Of a DNA stretch of 64,000 nt, positions 16,632-25,339 are shown one piece after another. The translations under genes were made by a program, and so were the position numbers. Source of the DNA: Bacteroidaceae bacterium (lineage in GTDB: Bacteria > Bacteroidota > Bacteroidia > Bacteroidales > Bacteroidaceae); NCBI GenBank assembly GCA_902362595.1, contig CABIXF010000020.1, positions 1 to 64,000 of the forward strand, read 5' to 3'. Within the stretch, counting starts at the first letter, position 1. Each line of letters starts with the position of its first letter. Below the pieces are notes generated by a model. The model saw only the letters and a list, made by a program, of their open reading frames with translations. It was not told where the DNA came from and ran no database searches.

Positions 16632-16926
16632 ATGAGGATATTTACAGAACAAGTTATAAAGGAATATGCAGAAACGTATCCTGATGCAAAGGTAGCTTTA
16701 CAAGAATGGACTACCATCGTCCAGAAAAGCGAATGGACTTGCTTTGCAGACGTAAAAAAGACTTTCAATAGTGTGGATAATGTGGGTAACCAACATTATG
16801 TATTCAATATTAAAGGAATTAATTACAGGTTGATTGTAGTAATAAAATTCACTATAAAGTTTGTTTATGTTCGTTTCATTGGCACTCATGCCGAATAATA
16901 GAATAGCTGATTGTTCAGTTTTATAA
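16632..16926 (+). pseudogene. higB: HigB-type toxin, C-terminus altered by frameshift
   Basis: HigB toxins are ribosome-dependent mRNA interferases. The frame reads 88 aa from the ATG at 16632 to a stop at 16896-16898 and ends ...VRFIGTHAE. Family members normally continue with a tail like YDKIxDCSxI. Here, if two bases are restored after GAATA (near 16898), the next codons read R-I-A-D-C-S-V-L and stop at 16926. This looks like a 2-bp deletion (TATGAT to TAAT). The lost tail is short, so some activity may remain. A higA-type antitoxin follows. Confidence 0.7.
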
Positions 16927-16963
16927 TTAAACCGAATCGGCGGTTACCGATTACCAAAGAGCT

Positions 16964-17329
16964 ATGACAAAGATAGAAACAAAAGCTCAATACGACTGGG
17001 CTGTAAAAAGAGTTGAGGAATTACTTCCACTGATTGCAGATGAAACCCCTCTCGATGATCCTAATAGCATAGAGTTGGAATTACTTTCTAACCTTGTTGC
17101 TGACTATTCAGAAGAGCATTTTGCGCTGGGGGAACCTTCACTTGTGGATGTGCTCAAACTTCGTATGTATGAAATGGGGCTTAACCAAAAAGCATTGGCT
17201 AAATTGATTGGTGTTAGTCCTTCACGTTTAAGTGATTATATGTCTGGTAAATGTGAACCGACATTGAAGGTCGCTCGTGAAATTAGTCAAAAACTGAATA
17301 TTGACGCTAATATAGTGCTGGGTGTTTGA
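16964..17329 (+). CDS. higA: HigA-type antitoxin, helix-turn-helix
   Basis: The 121-aa protein has an N-terminal segment typical of COG5499 antitoxins (YDWAVKRVEELLPLI), and a C-terminal HTH_3 domain (residues about 66-118; NQKALAKLIGVSPSRLSDYMSG). It would neutralise the HigB-like toxin encoded 38-66 bases upstream and repress the shared promoter. The frame is intact, unlike its neighbours on both sides. Its stop is one base before the ATG of the next gene, so translation is coupled. Confidence 0.85.
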   Translation: MTKIETKAQYDWAVKRVEELLPLIADETPLDDPNSIELELLSNLVADYSEEHFALGEPSLVDVLKLRMYEMGLNQKALAKLIGVSPSRLSDYMSGKCEPTLKVAREISQKLNIDANIVLGV

Positions 17330-17330
17330 T

Positions 17331-17736
17331 ATGAAAGCCGTTGAAGTATTAGTTGAAAATGCTGGAAATAATCTGAGTGCCTACATTGAGGGTGCTCCGG
17401 TAATTACTGTCGGCAACGATGTAAAAGAAATCGAGAAGAATATGAAGGAAGCTGTTGAGCTTTACCTGGAGTCATGCAAGGATATGCACATTGCTCCAGT
17501 GGAAGTATTACAGGGAGAGTTTATCTTGAAGTTCAAGATAGATGGCGACTACCTTCATTAACTATTATAGCAGTATCTTCCCCAAGGCAGCTTTGAGCCG
17601 GATAACCGGAATCAATGAACGCCAGTTGTGGCACTATGCGGCTGGAGTTCACAAACCCCGCAAACAGCAGTTGGAGAAGATTCAGAATGGTATTAACGCA
17701 CTGGCAGAGGAACTGGCAGCTATAGATTTGGTGTGA
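17331..17736 (+). pseudogene. HicB-like antitoxin-type protein split by a 1-bp insertion
   Basis: The first frame (17331-17561) gives a HicB-like domain (VLVENAGNNLSAYIEG) and stops early. A second frame from 17542 gives TTFINYYSSIFPKAALSRITG...QLWHYAAGVHKPRK, a DNA-binding C-terminus. Removing one G at 17544/17545 joins them into one frame of about 134 aa reading FKIDATTFINYY, which matches the layout of intact Bacteroides relatives. The gene is therefore recently broken. It begins one base after the higA stop. Confidence 0.8.
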
Positions 17737-17851
17737 TGAATGGTGAAAAGAAAGGGAGAATTATCTCCTATAGAAGATGAAAATGTTTAGATGGGATTGA
17801 AAGCGTGGATGCAAAAAGCAACTTACCAACATTTAAGTAATATAAAGGCTT

Positions 17852-18049
17852 ATGGATTATTTGGAATACAAAGGTTACAAAGGTTCTGTAGAATACAGTA
17901 AAGATGATAATTGCCTTTGCGGTAAGGTGCAAGGAATGGGCAATAAAGCCTTGATTCTTTATGAAGGGACTACCATCAACGAACTCCGAAAGGATTTTGA
18001 AGAAGGGATTGACAGCTATCTTGAAGGGTGTAAGGCAGATGATGTATGA
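17852..18049 (+). CDS. Short HicB-family protein, probably truncated
   Basis: The 65-aa product starts MDYLEYKGYKGSVEYSKDDN and ends EEGIDSYLEGCK, the partial RNase-H-like fold of HicB antitoxins. Full-length relatives have a further 40-50 residues with a ribbon-helix-helix DNA-binding domain, missing here. No HicA toxin is seen on either side. It may be a remnant; a terminator follows directly. Confidence 0.65.
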   Translation: MDYLEYKGYKGSVEYSKDDNCLCGKVQGMGNKALILYEGTTINELRKDFEEGIDSYLEGCKADDV

Positions 18050-18056
18050 CGTCTAA

Positions 18057-18087
18057 CAGCCGTGAGGGGTAAAATTTCCCACGGCTG
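18057..18087 (+). terminator. Terminator of the toxin-antitoxin cluster
   Basis: CAGCCGTG-AGGG pairs with CCC-ACGGCTG across a short AT loop, 8 bases past the HicB-like stop. It is followed by a mixed T-rich stretch. Confidence 0.65.
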
Positions 18088-18099
18088 TGTTATATCCTT

Positions 18100-18489
18100 T
18101 TATTTTCTGACATAGTCAAATGCTTTGTCTATACATTTATCTATTTTTTCTTTTGTCAGTCTTTCAGGATTTCCGCCATAAAAATGTCTCGGTTCTATTT
18201 GAATTTTATTGATAGAAGCGCTTGAAGAAATTGTAATAAGATATGATGTCTCATTGTAGATAAAGAAGTTAGCTGAAATAGCCGGATAGATATATAAAAA
18301 TACATTTATACAATTCAATAAATCTAAATCTGACAAGCTTAGAATAGATTTCCTTATATCTGCATTCGAGTAACCTAATAGCTTAAACATAGCAATAGTA
18401 TAAGTAAGGGGAGATTTTGTGTTAAATTCCGTAGGGCTTGATTTGTAAATATTTTCTTGGATATATAAGTCTATTCCGTTATCAATCAA
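18100..18489 (-). CDS. Hypothetical protein, probably 5'-truncated
   Basis: The 129-aa frame starts at a TTG; no ATG or GTG occurs between it and the upstream in-frame stop, so the real start may have been lost. The sequence is rich in Ile, Ser and Asn and unlike its housekeeping neighbours in base use (very AT-rich), which suggests acquired DNA. I recognise no domain. The C-terminus (RLTKEKIDKCIDKAFDYVRK) is helical. It lies between the decaying toxin-antitoxin genes and the IS element. Confidence 0.4.
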   Translation of the reverse strand: MIDNGIDLYIQENIYKSSPTEFNTKSPLTYTIAMFKLLGYSNADIRKSILSLSDLDLLNCINVFLYIYPAISANFFIYNETSYLITISSSASINKIQIEPRHFYGGNPERLTKEKIDKCIDKAFDYVRK

Positions 18490-18768
18490 TAAGAATCTTT
18501 GAGAGATAGGATTCTTATTATTCGATCAAGTATGAAATGATGTCATACAAATCTTTCAATAACTTGATTATTGGATAACCGTTAAGTTGTTCCTGATACA
18601 TAAAGTACATTAGAAGCTTGCATGGGAAAATTCTTGAATTTCATAATTAATCTTGCTTCCGATTCTATCAGTCTACCGACATGGTACACTTCACCCGAAA
18701 AGCGAGATTGGCTTCTGCTTCTGCGAAACTATAAATTAGCTTTTAAATAAAAAAGGACACTTTTTGCA

Positions 18769-18813
18769 TATTCCGGCGGATACCCGTTCAGCATTTCCGG
18801 TGATATCCGTTCA
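18769..18813 (-). repeat. IS left-end repeats (two copies)
   Basis: Two copies of a sequence that reads TGAACGGRTATnnnCCGGAA on the minus strand, at 18769-18790 and 18794-18813. They are the counterparts of the right-end copies and are probable transposase binding sites, as known for IS21 ends. Confidence 0.75.
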
Positions 18814-18846
18814 CTCCCCAGTTAGTATTCAGTGTCGTTGGCAAAG

Positions 18847-19575
18847 TTAATACTTCTTTCTTAGACTTTCTCCCGATAAAGTAAATTTAATGGCCTTGTG
18901 CACGATTCTGTCAAGGCATGCTTCCGCAATAAGCTCGCTTTGGAACACATCATACCAGTCTGTAACAGGAAGCTGGCTGGCCAGAATGAGTGCCTTCCGG
19001 TTGTAGCGGTCATCTATGATTTGTTCAAAGTCATGCTGTATCTGGCCGTCAAGCTTGACCATCCCAAAGTCATCGATAATCAGCAGATCATGTGCGTTCA
19101 GTTTGCGGAAGAAGTTTGTCTCCCGTCCTTCCAGATGTGCAAGCTTCAGGTTCTCGATGAGCATGTTCATCGTGAAGTACAGTACCTTCCGGCCGTTCCT
19201 GCATGCCCTGTCACCCAAGGCGCAGGCGAAGTAGGACTTTCCGGTTCCTGCCGGTCCGGTAATGATGACCGTCATTCCGCCCGTAATGTAATTTCCGGTT
19301 GCAAGGTCGGCTGCAGAGCAGGCCTGTATTCCCCTTGCCGTGTCCGTTTCAAGTTCTTCCATCGAGGCTCTCAGACGGAAGCCGGCATTCTTTATAAGAC
19401 GCTGGATGCGGTTGTTCCCTCTCGTGTCACGTTCGTACTGGAGCATGATCTGCATGCCTTCACGCAGGGTAAGCTTGTCCAACTGATGTGTTTCTTCCAG
19501 GGAGCTCCAGCAGCTTGCCATTCCCGGAAGCTTCAGCTCGTGCAGTGTTCTTTCTGTTTCGTTGCTCATAATCAT
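18847..19575 (-). CDS. istB: IS21-family ATP-binding helper protein
   Basis: IstB is the AAA+ ATPase that aids the IstA transposase in strand transfer. The 242-aa protein has Walker A GPAGTGKS near residue 107 and Walker B LLIIDDFG near residue 166, with ASQLPVTDWYDVF as the sensor region. An alternative ATG lies two codons later (19569). It follows istA by 6 bases. Confidence 0.93.
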   Translation of the reverse strand: MIMSNETERTLHELKLPGMASCWSSLEETHQLDKLTLREGMQIMLQYERDTRGNNRIQRLIKNAGFRLRASMEELETDTARGIQACSAADLATGNYITGGMTVIITGPAGTGKSYFACALGDRACRNGRKVLYFTMNMLIENLKLAHLEGRETNFFRKLNAHDLLIIDDFGMVKLDGQIQHDFEQIIDDRYNRKALILASQLPVTDWYDVFQSELIAEACLDRIVHKAIKFTLSGESLRKKY

Positions 19576-19581
19576 TTATTG

Positions 19582-21183
19582 TTATTGGTTCATGTCATTT
19601 CCTGTAAAATAGTCTTTTCCACGCATGTTTCCGTGGTTTGACGATGTAGGCGCATGGAAGATTACCGTCTCGTCGGCAGATGCATTCACACCGTTACGTT
19701 TGAGTATGGCTTCAAACTTGCTGTAGGAATAAATACCGTACTTCATGCACTGGCGGCAGGTAAGGTCAAACGTGGCAAGGTCATACTTCCTTCTGAGGCT
19801 GACTATGGAGTTGCACAGCTTGTAATACACCTCTTCAGGCTGTGCGGTACGTTTGGGGTCAAAGATGCTCTTTACGTATTCATGGCAGTCCGGCGATATG
19901 TCCTTCGCCTTTTCCACATAATAGGCTGCCGAACGCTCCATGATTACCCTGCAACTGGATGCGAGATGTTCCCTGACTGTGGTATAGCCGTATGTATGGC
20001 TGCGGATATGCGAGGCTACCAGTTTCTGCTCCACATAGACCTTGACCCATGAACGGGTAAAGACTACTCTTGCCTGTTTTCCTACATGGATATAAGGGAC
20101 GGAGTAAAAATGGGTCACTTTGTCCTGTCTCAGCTCCACATGGCAGTTTGCCTGTACTTTCAGATCGGCATACAGGCGCATCTCATAGGGTTCCGGCTTC
20201 AAGGGTTTGAGCAGCTCCTTCTCCATGGCATGAAAACGTTCCTCACGGCTGTAGGGACGCTTCTGCATGCGGGTCTGGTTGTGCCTTTCCATCAGCTCCC
20301 ATACGGCACGGTTCAACTCTATGAGTGAATGGAAGGTGCGGTTACGCAACCTGGCATAAATACGGTTGTATGTGATTCTTACAGAGTCCTCTACCAGAGC
20401 CTTCTGTGTCGGTGATGCCGGGTCACATGGCAGCACTACAAAATGGTAGTAGTTGCCCATGTCCTCAAGAGCCTTGTTCAGCTTCGGCTCATGCCGGTCA
20501 TTGCTGATTACCGCAGATTTGAGATTGTCCGGAGTCAGTATGGGAGGTACACCGCCCAGATGTTCCAGGCACATCCTTATGGCATACAGGAAGTCCTCCG
20601 TCTTCTGCGAAGGTACGCATATCGCATAGGTATAGTCGCTGTAAGGCATACAGGCGACAAACACTTCCACCTTGATAATTTCTCCGGTTTCGGTATCCAC
20701 ATAGCTGAGCTTGTCACCGGCAAAGTCGACCATGAGTTTCTCGCCCGGTTTGTAGGTGTTGGCCAGTACGGCTGTGACATCCTTCTTCGCAACGAGATTC
20801 TGTTTCAGATGATAATAGAACTGTGACTTGCCATAACCGTCGGGATGAGTCGCACGGTATTCATCGAACAGGACCTGACGGCTTATATGGGATTTGGGAT
20901 CCGCCAGCAGCTCCCTGTATCTGGGGAGCAGACTGAGGAACTCTTCCATTCTCCTGTCCGTATATGCCGGTGAACCGGCATGGAACATCCGTTCCAACTC
21001 GGGATCGTCAATCTCAAGGAGGTCGCTGATGTTCCATCCGTTGGCTTTTACTGTATTCACATAACCGTTGACGGTTTCCTTGTCTATCGGTAACTTGCGG
21101 CTTACACCGCGGTTGGATTCTCCGGCCTGCTTGAGCTGGAGTACTTGTTTTATCAGACTCATATCCTTTGTTGTTCCTGCCAT
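19582..21183 (-). CDS. istA: IS21-family transposase
   Basis: The 533-aa transposase has an N-terminal helix-turn-helix region (SLIKQVLQLKQAGESNRGVSR) and an rve/DDE core: Asp in LMVDFAG, Asp in LTPDNLKS and Glu in KALVEDSV. The ATG at 21183 (MAGTTKDMS) is chosen because the open frame further upstream runs through the terminal repeats of the element. No frameshift or stop interrupts it. Confidence 0.93.
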   Translation of the reverse strand: MAGTTKDMSLIKQVLQLKQAGESNRGVSRKLPIDKETVNGYVNTVKANGWNISDLLEIDDPELERMFHAGSPAYTDRRMEEFLSLLPRYRELLADPKSHISRQVLFDEYRATHPDGYGKSQFYYHLKQNLVAKKDVTAVLANTYKPGEKLMVDFAGDKLSYVDTETGEIIKVEVFVACMPYSDYTYAICVPSQKTEDFLYAIRMCLEHLGGVPPILTPDNLKSAVISNDRHEPKLNKALEDMGNYYHFVVLPCDPASPTQKALVEDSVRITYNRIYARLRNRTFHSLIELNRAVWELMERHNQTRMQKRPYSREERFHAMEKELLKPLKPEPYEMRLYADLKVQANCHVELRQDKVTHFYSVPYIHVGKQARVVFTRSWVKVYVEQKLVASHIRSHTYGYTTVREHLASSCRVIMERSAAYYVEKAKDISPDCHEYVKSIFDPKRTAQPEEVYYKLCNSIVSLRRKYDLATFDLTCRQCMKYGIYSYSKFEAILKRNGVNASADETVIFHAPTSSNHGNMRGKDYFTGNDMNQ

Positions 21184-21241
21184 GACTGTGCTGTTTCTTG
21201 TTAGCTTACCAGCACAAAGGAAACTGAAACCGGGGAAAGAA

Positions 21242-21543
21242 TGAACGGATATGCTCCGGAAACGAAGATATACGCGGACAATTCCATGCACGGTTGAACG
21301 GATATACTCCGGAAAATCTGAAAGCATACGTCTAAAGTGAACGGGTATGCCCCGGAAAAAAGGTGCTACAACGTGCAATTCTCGGAGGTGAACGGATATG
21401 CTCCGGAAAAATTGAGATTTTAATGTCTGGTTATCCATTTTTTCATCCTTTTTAGGGGATGAACGGATATAAAATTGTGCTTTTAAAGGCTATTTTTATG
21501 CTTTATAGGCTACCGGAATGTGAACGGGTATGCTCCGGAATAT
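21242..21543 (-). repeat. IS right-end repeats (five full copies and one partial)
   Basis: The motif TGAACGGRTATGCTCCGGAA occurs at 21242, 21295, 21338, 21389 and 21521, with a partial copy at 21460 that lacks the second half. Spacing is irregular (43-61 bp). Multiple terminal repeats are usual in IS21 elements, but this many at one end is noteworthy. Confidence 0.85.
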
Positions 21544-21550
21544 GCATTTT

Positions 21551-21909
21551 AAGGACTTACTTTGTTCTTGTTTATAAACAAATCCACTATGACATCACAT
21601 GTTATAAGATATCAAGTTTATACCCCAATTCCGTGAAAACCCAAATAATGAAGAAATGTAATCTATCAAGGTTCCGATAATCATAATGACTAAAATATAT
21701 CCAAAGAGAGGTATAAAAACGGAAGCTACCTGCATCCATAATTCATCACCCATATCAGGAGCTTTTCAAAAAGCGACAAACAATTCACCTACAGAATTAT
21801 CTGCCGCTTGTCTCTTCCCGTCCATAGAAGTCTGCACAAACCCACTCAAAGGAGAAATATACTTTTGGATTATCCCCCGCAAACGATACAAATACTAAAA
21901 AACCTCCAT
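21551..21909. other. Gene-free stretch with possible coding remnants
   Basis: No intact gene is seen between the IS and the relA fragment. On the minus strand short reading frames resemble pieces of protein (one hydrophobic segment reads VFIPLFGYILVIMIIGTLID), but they are broken by stops. I treat it as decayed sequence. Confidence 0.35.
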
Positions 21910-22905
21910 TCATCCAATATTAATCCCATAAGCCTCATCCACACCCTCGATGCTGCCGATAAGAGTAATGACATTATCCAGCTCGTTTCTGGAGTGTACC
22001 TTAAAGTCCACATAACACTCCACAATCCGGTCGATTGTTTCGGTATGCAGGCAATCAATTGAAAGCCGGAGTTTATCTGTGATACATTCCACCACATCGC
22101 TGAGAATATGATACCGGTCCACCCCTCGAATCTGAATGCGTACAGGATACAAGAACCGATTGTCGGCTTCAAAGCTGACAGCTACAATGGAATCACCTTG
22201 TCGAGAGGCCTGCCGGATGGCAGCCGCGCAATTTCGGGTATGCAGTGTAATCTTACCATTTTCATCCTTAAAGCCAATCACTTCATCACCCGGCAACGGA
22301 TGACAACAAGTACATCGGATGTATTTCAAGACCGGCTGATCATGAAAGAACTGACGCAGATATCGTTTCGCCTTGTAAGTTTTGACACAATCCAGCCACT
22401 CCTTGTCAGGTTTGGACTGCACATCCGTCCCAATCTCCACACAATCACCACGGTGCAATTCCGTCTTTACCGACGACAGCTTCCCATTGATTCTGGCATA
22501 CATCGCCTGGTCGCCTGCCTGGCCGTCAACCTCGTAGGCAAAATCAAGGGCAATAGCCCCTTTCGGAAGGATAATCCCTTTCCCTTCAGTAGTGAACACC
22601 ATGATGTCATCATTATAGAAAGAAGAGGTCACCCCGTCCATATAGTCCATCTCGTTATTATAGGCCACATCCTGAAGCACAGACTTGAACTTATCCAGCC
22701 AGGCTTTCAAGTTCGATTCGGTTCGTTCTGCTGCACATCCCAACCGGGAATTGCGGACCATTCTCTCAGAAGAAATATGAATTTCTTCCCAGCTTCCGTT
22801 CTCGCACAACAGTTTCAGGTGAAAACTTTGGTAGCCGTTCTCCTTGGGAGCATTGATGTAGTTGGACACACTGCCCGGCTTTTCCTTGGATAGAGTAACG
22901 GCTAC
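21910..22905 (-). pseudogene. RelA/SpoT fragment lacking the hydrolase and most of the synthetase domain
   Basis: The frame holds about the C-terminal 320-330 residues of a long RelA/SpoT homologue (normally about 730 aa). It begins inside the synthetase domain at NYINAPKENGYQSFH, then has the TGS domain (VFTTEGKGIILPKGA), a zinc-finger-like CTCCHPLPGD and a C-terminal ACT domain. Family-like sequence extends back to 22905, where a stop interrupts. The HD hydrolase and the ATP/GTP-binding part are missing, so it cannot make or degrade (p)ppGpp. A GTG at 22869 could start a short product. Confidence 0.8.
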
Positions 22906-22929
22906 CTACATCGAAACTTTGTAAAAACA

Positions 22930-22954
22930 AAAGGCCGGCACACAGCCAGCCTTT
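22930..22954 (-). terminator. Terminator of the dipeptidyl peptidase gene
   Basis: AAAGGCCGGC pairs with GCCAGCCTTT (one mismatch) across a 5-nt loop, 6 bases past the stop of the leftward peptidase gene. Confidence 0.7.
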
Positions 22955-22960
22955 CATGAT

Positions 22961-25189
22961 TTATTTACCTCCTGCCGGAAGATTTTTCAGGAAATAGTCC
23001 GTCATCGATTTCCGCAGGTGATAGGTAGTGCCTTCCCGCTCATTGATGGCATGCGAGCGCATCGGATAGGACAGCTGATAGAACACCTTGCCGTGTTTCA
23101 CTAGCTCGTTGACCAGCATCTCGCAATTCTGATAGTGCACGTTGTCATCACCGGTACCGTGAATGAGGAGCAGGTTCCCTTTCAAGCCTTCCACATAGGA
23201 GATGGGCGAACCTTTGCGATAGCCTTCCGGATTGGCCTGCGGCGTGTTCATGTAGCGTTCCTGGTAAATGGTGTCGTACAACCGCTGGTCGGCTACGAAC
23301 GCAATGGCAATACCCGTGCGGAACACATCCGGATAACGGAACATGCAGTTGAGGGTCTGACTTCCTCCCCCACTCCAGCCTGTAATGCCGATGCGGGAAG
23401 TATCGATGAACGGATACTGACGGGCCAAATCGAGGATTCCCTGTGCCTGGTCTTGCGAAGCAAAAGTACCGACCTCGCCATAAATACATTTACGCCATTC
23501 CCTTCCGCGAGGGGCAGCAGCTCCCCGATTATCAATACTGATGACGATGTAACCCTGGTTGGCCAGGAACTGGTGCCACATATCACCTCCCTGCCATACG
23601 TCCTGCACCGTAGAGCTGGCCGGCTCCCCATACACGTCAATAATGACCGGATATTTCTTTGCTGGATCAAAATCTACCGGTTTAATCATAAAGGCATCCA
23701 ATACCAAGTCGCCGGAATGTGTCTTGACAAATTCCTTCGGACGTAACTTCAACTGCTGATACTGGGCCAGTGCTTTCTCATTGTCTTCAATGACCGACAA
23801 GGTCTTGTGCGACGGCAAGGCCACCATCTCTATTCGCGGAGGAGTAACGGCATTGCTAAAGGTGTGCACGGCGTACTTCCCATCCGGAGAGATGTCATAT
23901 TTATGCTGCCCTTGTTCCTTCAATGGAGAAAGGCGCTTCACTTCTCCCTTGCCGAACAAGCTAGCCGAATACAGATAACGCTGGGTATAATTGTCCGGTG
24001 AGGCTATGAAATACACCAGCCCTTTCTTCAGGTCCATGCCCACCTGCTCAATCAAATCATAATTGCCTTTCGTGATGAGCTGGATATCTTTTCCATCGCG
24101 GCTCACCCGATAAAGATGCCGCCATCCGTCCCGTTCGCTCTGCCAGGTAAAATACGTATTGTGCTTCAGCCAGGTCACCTGGTCGTTGGTTTCCACCCAA
24201 GCTGCATCCATTTCTGTCAGGATATTTTTGGGTGCACCACCTCCGATGGAAGCAATCCATACCTTGTTCGTATTCTGTGGACGATTCATCTGCTGGATAA
24301 ACAAGTCGTTGCTTTCGGGAATAAACTCCATCCGCATAATGTAATTCTGACGGGGGTCACCGGGCAAATCAATCCAAGTGGTCTCACCTCCGGTAGCTGC
24401 CACATAACCCACCTTCACGGCTGAATTGGTGGTTCCGGCCTTTGGATAGGGGAAGCGGATGATTTTCGGGTACAGGGAATCCACATTGTTAATGATATCA
24501 AACCAGCCGGTGCCTTCCGTATCGCTCTGCCAATAGGCAATGTACTTGCCGTCAGGGCTCCAGCGGAAACCGTCCCGACAGAAAAATTCCTCTTCATACA
24601 CCCAGTCAAAAGTTCCATTCACAATCGTACTGCTTCCGTCGTGTGTCAGCTGGGTGATTTTCCCGTCGGACACATTCTCCACATAAATATTGTTCCCGCT
24701 CACGTAGGCCACCCGCGTCCCATCGGGCGAGAACTTGGCAAACATCAGACTGCTTTCCGGAAGATCTTTTCCCAACTGTTGCAACTGTCCTGTTTGCATA
24801 TTGAGCACCCAGTAGTCCCCCCGAGTATCGTAACGCCATACTCGCTTGGTATTTGTATAAACCAAGACCTGCTTGCGTGAGGCATCAAAACTGAAACTTC
24901 TGACCGACAGAGTATCAGAAGTACCTGGCTTTACAAACGAAGCTGCAGGTATCAGCACTTCACGTTTATCCTTCTTGGCTGCATCATACGACACGATGTC
25001 ATATCCTCCCGCCGGGTTCTTTTCTTTTTTCGAGTACTTGCTTCCATCCGAAAGCCAGTTTACCCGGCTCTCTCCTTTTGTAATTACCAAACCTCCATTC
25101 ACCACCTCCTCCAAAGTAGGGATATGCTGTGCATACGCTGGAAGGAAAGCCAAACAGCAAGATACCAAAATCGCCTTTCTAATGTTCAT
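22961..25189 (-). CDS. Dipeptidyl peptidase IV (S9 family)
   Basis: This secreted serine peptidase removes Xaa-Pro dipeptides from peptide N-termini. From the ATG at 25189 it has 742 aa with a signal peptide ending at AFLPAYAQ. A beta-propeller domain (DPPIV_N) includes the double-Glu motif DWVYEEEFF that anchors the substrate amino terminus. The alpha/beta hydrolase domain shows the nucleophile GWSGGGS, then GTGDDNVH (Asp) and MRSHAINE (His). ATG 25195 is an equal alternative start. It stands alone with its own terminator. Confidence 0.93.
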   Translation of the reverse strand: MNIRKAILVSCCLAFLPAYAQHIPTLEEVVNGGLVITKGESRVNWLSDGSKYSKKEKNPAGGYDIVSYDAAKKDKREVLIPAASFVKPGTSDTLSVRSFSFDASRKQVLVYTNTKRVWRYDTRGDYWVLNMQTGQLQQLGKDLPESSLMFAKFSPDGTRVAYVSGNNIYVENVSDGKITQLTHDGSSTIVNGTFDWVYEEEFFCRDGFRWSPDGKYIAYWQSDTEGTGWFDIINNVDSLYPKIIRFPYPKAGTTNSAVKVGYVAATGGETTWIDLPGDPRQNYIMRMEFIPESNDLFIQQMNRPQNTNKVWIASIGGGAPKNILTEMDAAWVETNDQVTWLKHNTYFTWQSERDGWRHLYRVSRDGKDIQLITKGNYDLIEQVGMDLKKGLVYFIASPDNYTQRYLYSASLFGKGEVKRLSPLKEQGQHKYDISPDGKYAVHTFSNAVTPPRIEMVALPSHKTLSVIEDNEKALAQYQQLKLRPKEFVKTHSGDLVLDAFMIKPVDFDPAKKYPVIIDVYGEPASSTVQDVWQGGDMWHQFLANQGYIVISIDNRGAAAPRGREWRKCIYGEVGTFASQDQAQGILDLARQYPFIDTSRIGITGWSGGGSQTLNCMFRYPDVFRTGIAIAFVADQRLYDTIYQERYMNTPQANPEGYRKGSPISYVEGLKGNLLLIHGTGDDNVHYQNCEMLVNELVKHGKVFYQLSYPMRSHAINEREGTTYHLRKSMTDYFLKNLPAGGK

Positions 25190-25339
25190 TTGCATACTAA
25201 TTTTATTGTTTAGAAGAAAAATTTCTAATTTTTCGATAAAAGTACAACATTTTACAATAAGCACGAAAGAATAAGGCAATCGAGTAGAGGCTGTCTAAAA
25301 AAATTTTAAACTGGAAGCTATCTCAAATTGGACTGATGT

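Larger units (their letters stand above)
18765..21546 (-). mobile_element. IS21-family insertion sequence, apparently complete
   Basis: The element of about 2.78 kb carries istA and istB. Its ends are TGCATATTCCGG on the left (18765-18776) and CCGGAATATGCA on the right (21535-21546), an inverted repeat with TG/CA termini. The 4-bp sequence TTTT flanks it at 18761-18764 and 21547-21550, as expected of an IS21-type target duplication, though a T tetramer could also match by chance. Both reading frames are intact, so it may be active. Confidence 0.85.

Noticed and set aside
17542..17736. Independent small gene starting at the ATG at 17542
   Set aside because: It continues the preceding HicB-like frame after a one-base shift and lacks its own promoter; the joined product matches the family layout better.
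21686..21898. Plus-strand gene of 70 codons
   Set aside because: No domain, promoter or family resemblance; both strands in this interval look like decayed sequence.
22766..22957. Small minus-strand gene overlapping the relA fragment
   Set aside because: It is a shadow frame of the relA remnant and the terminator, without recognisable features.
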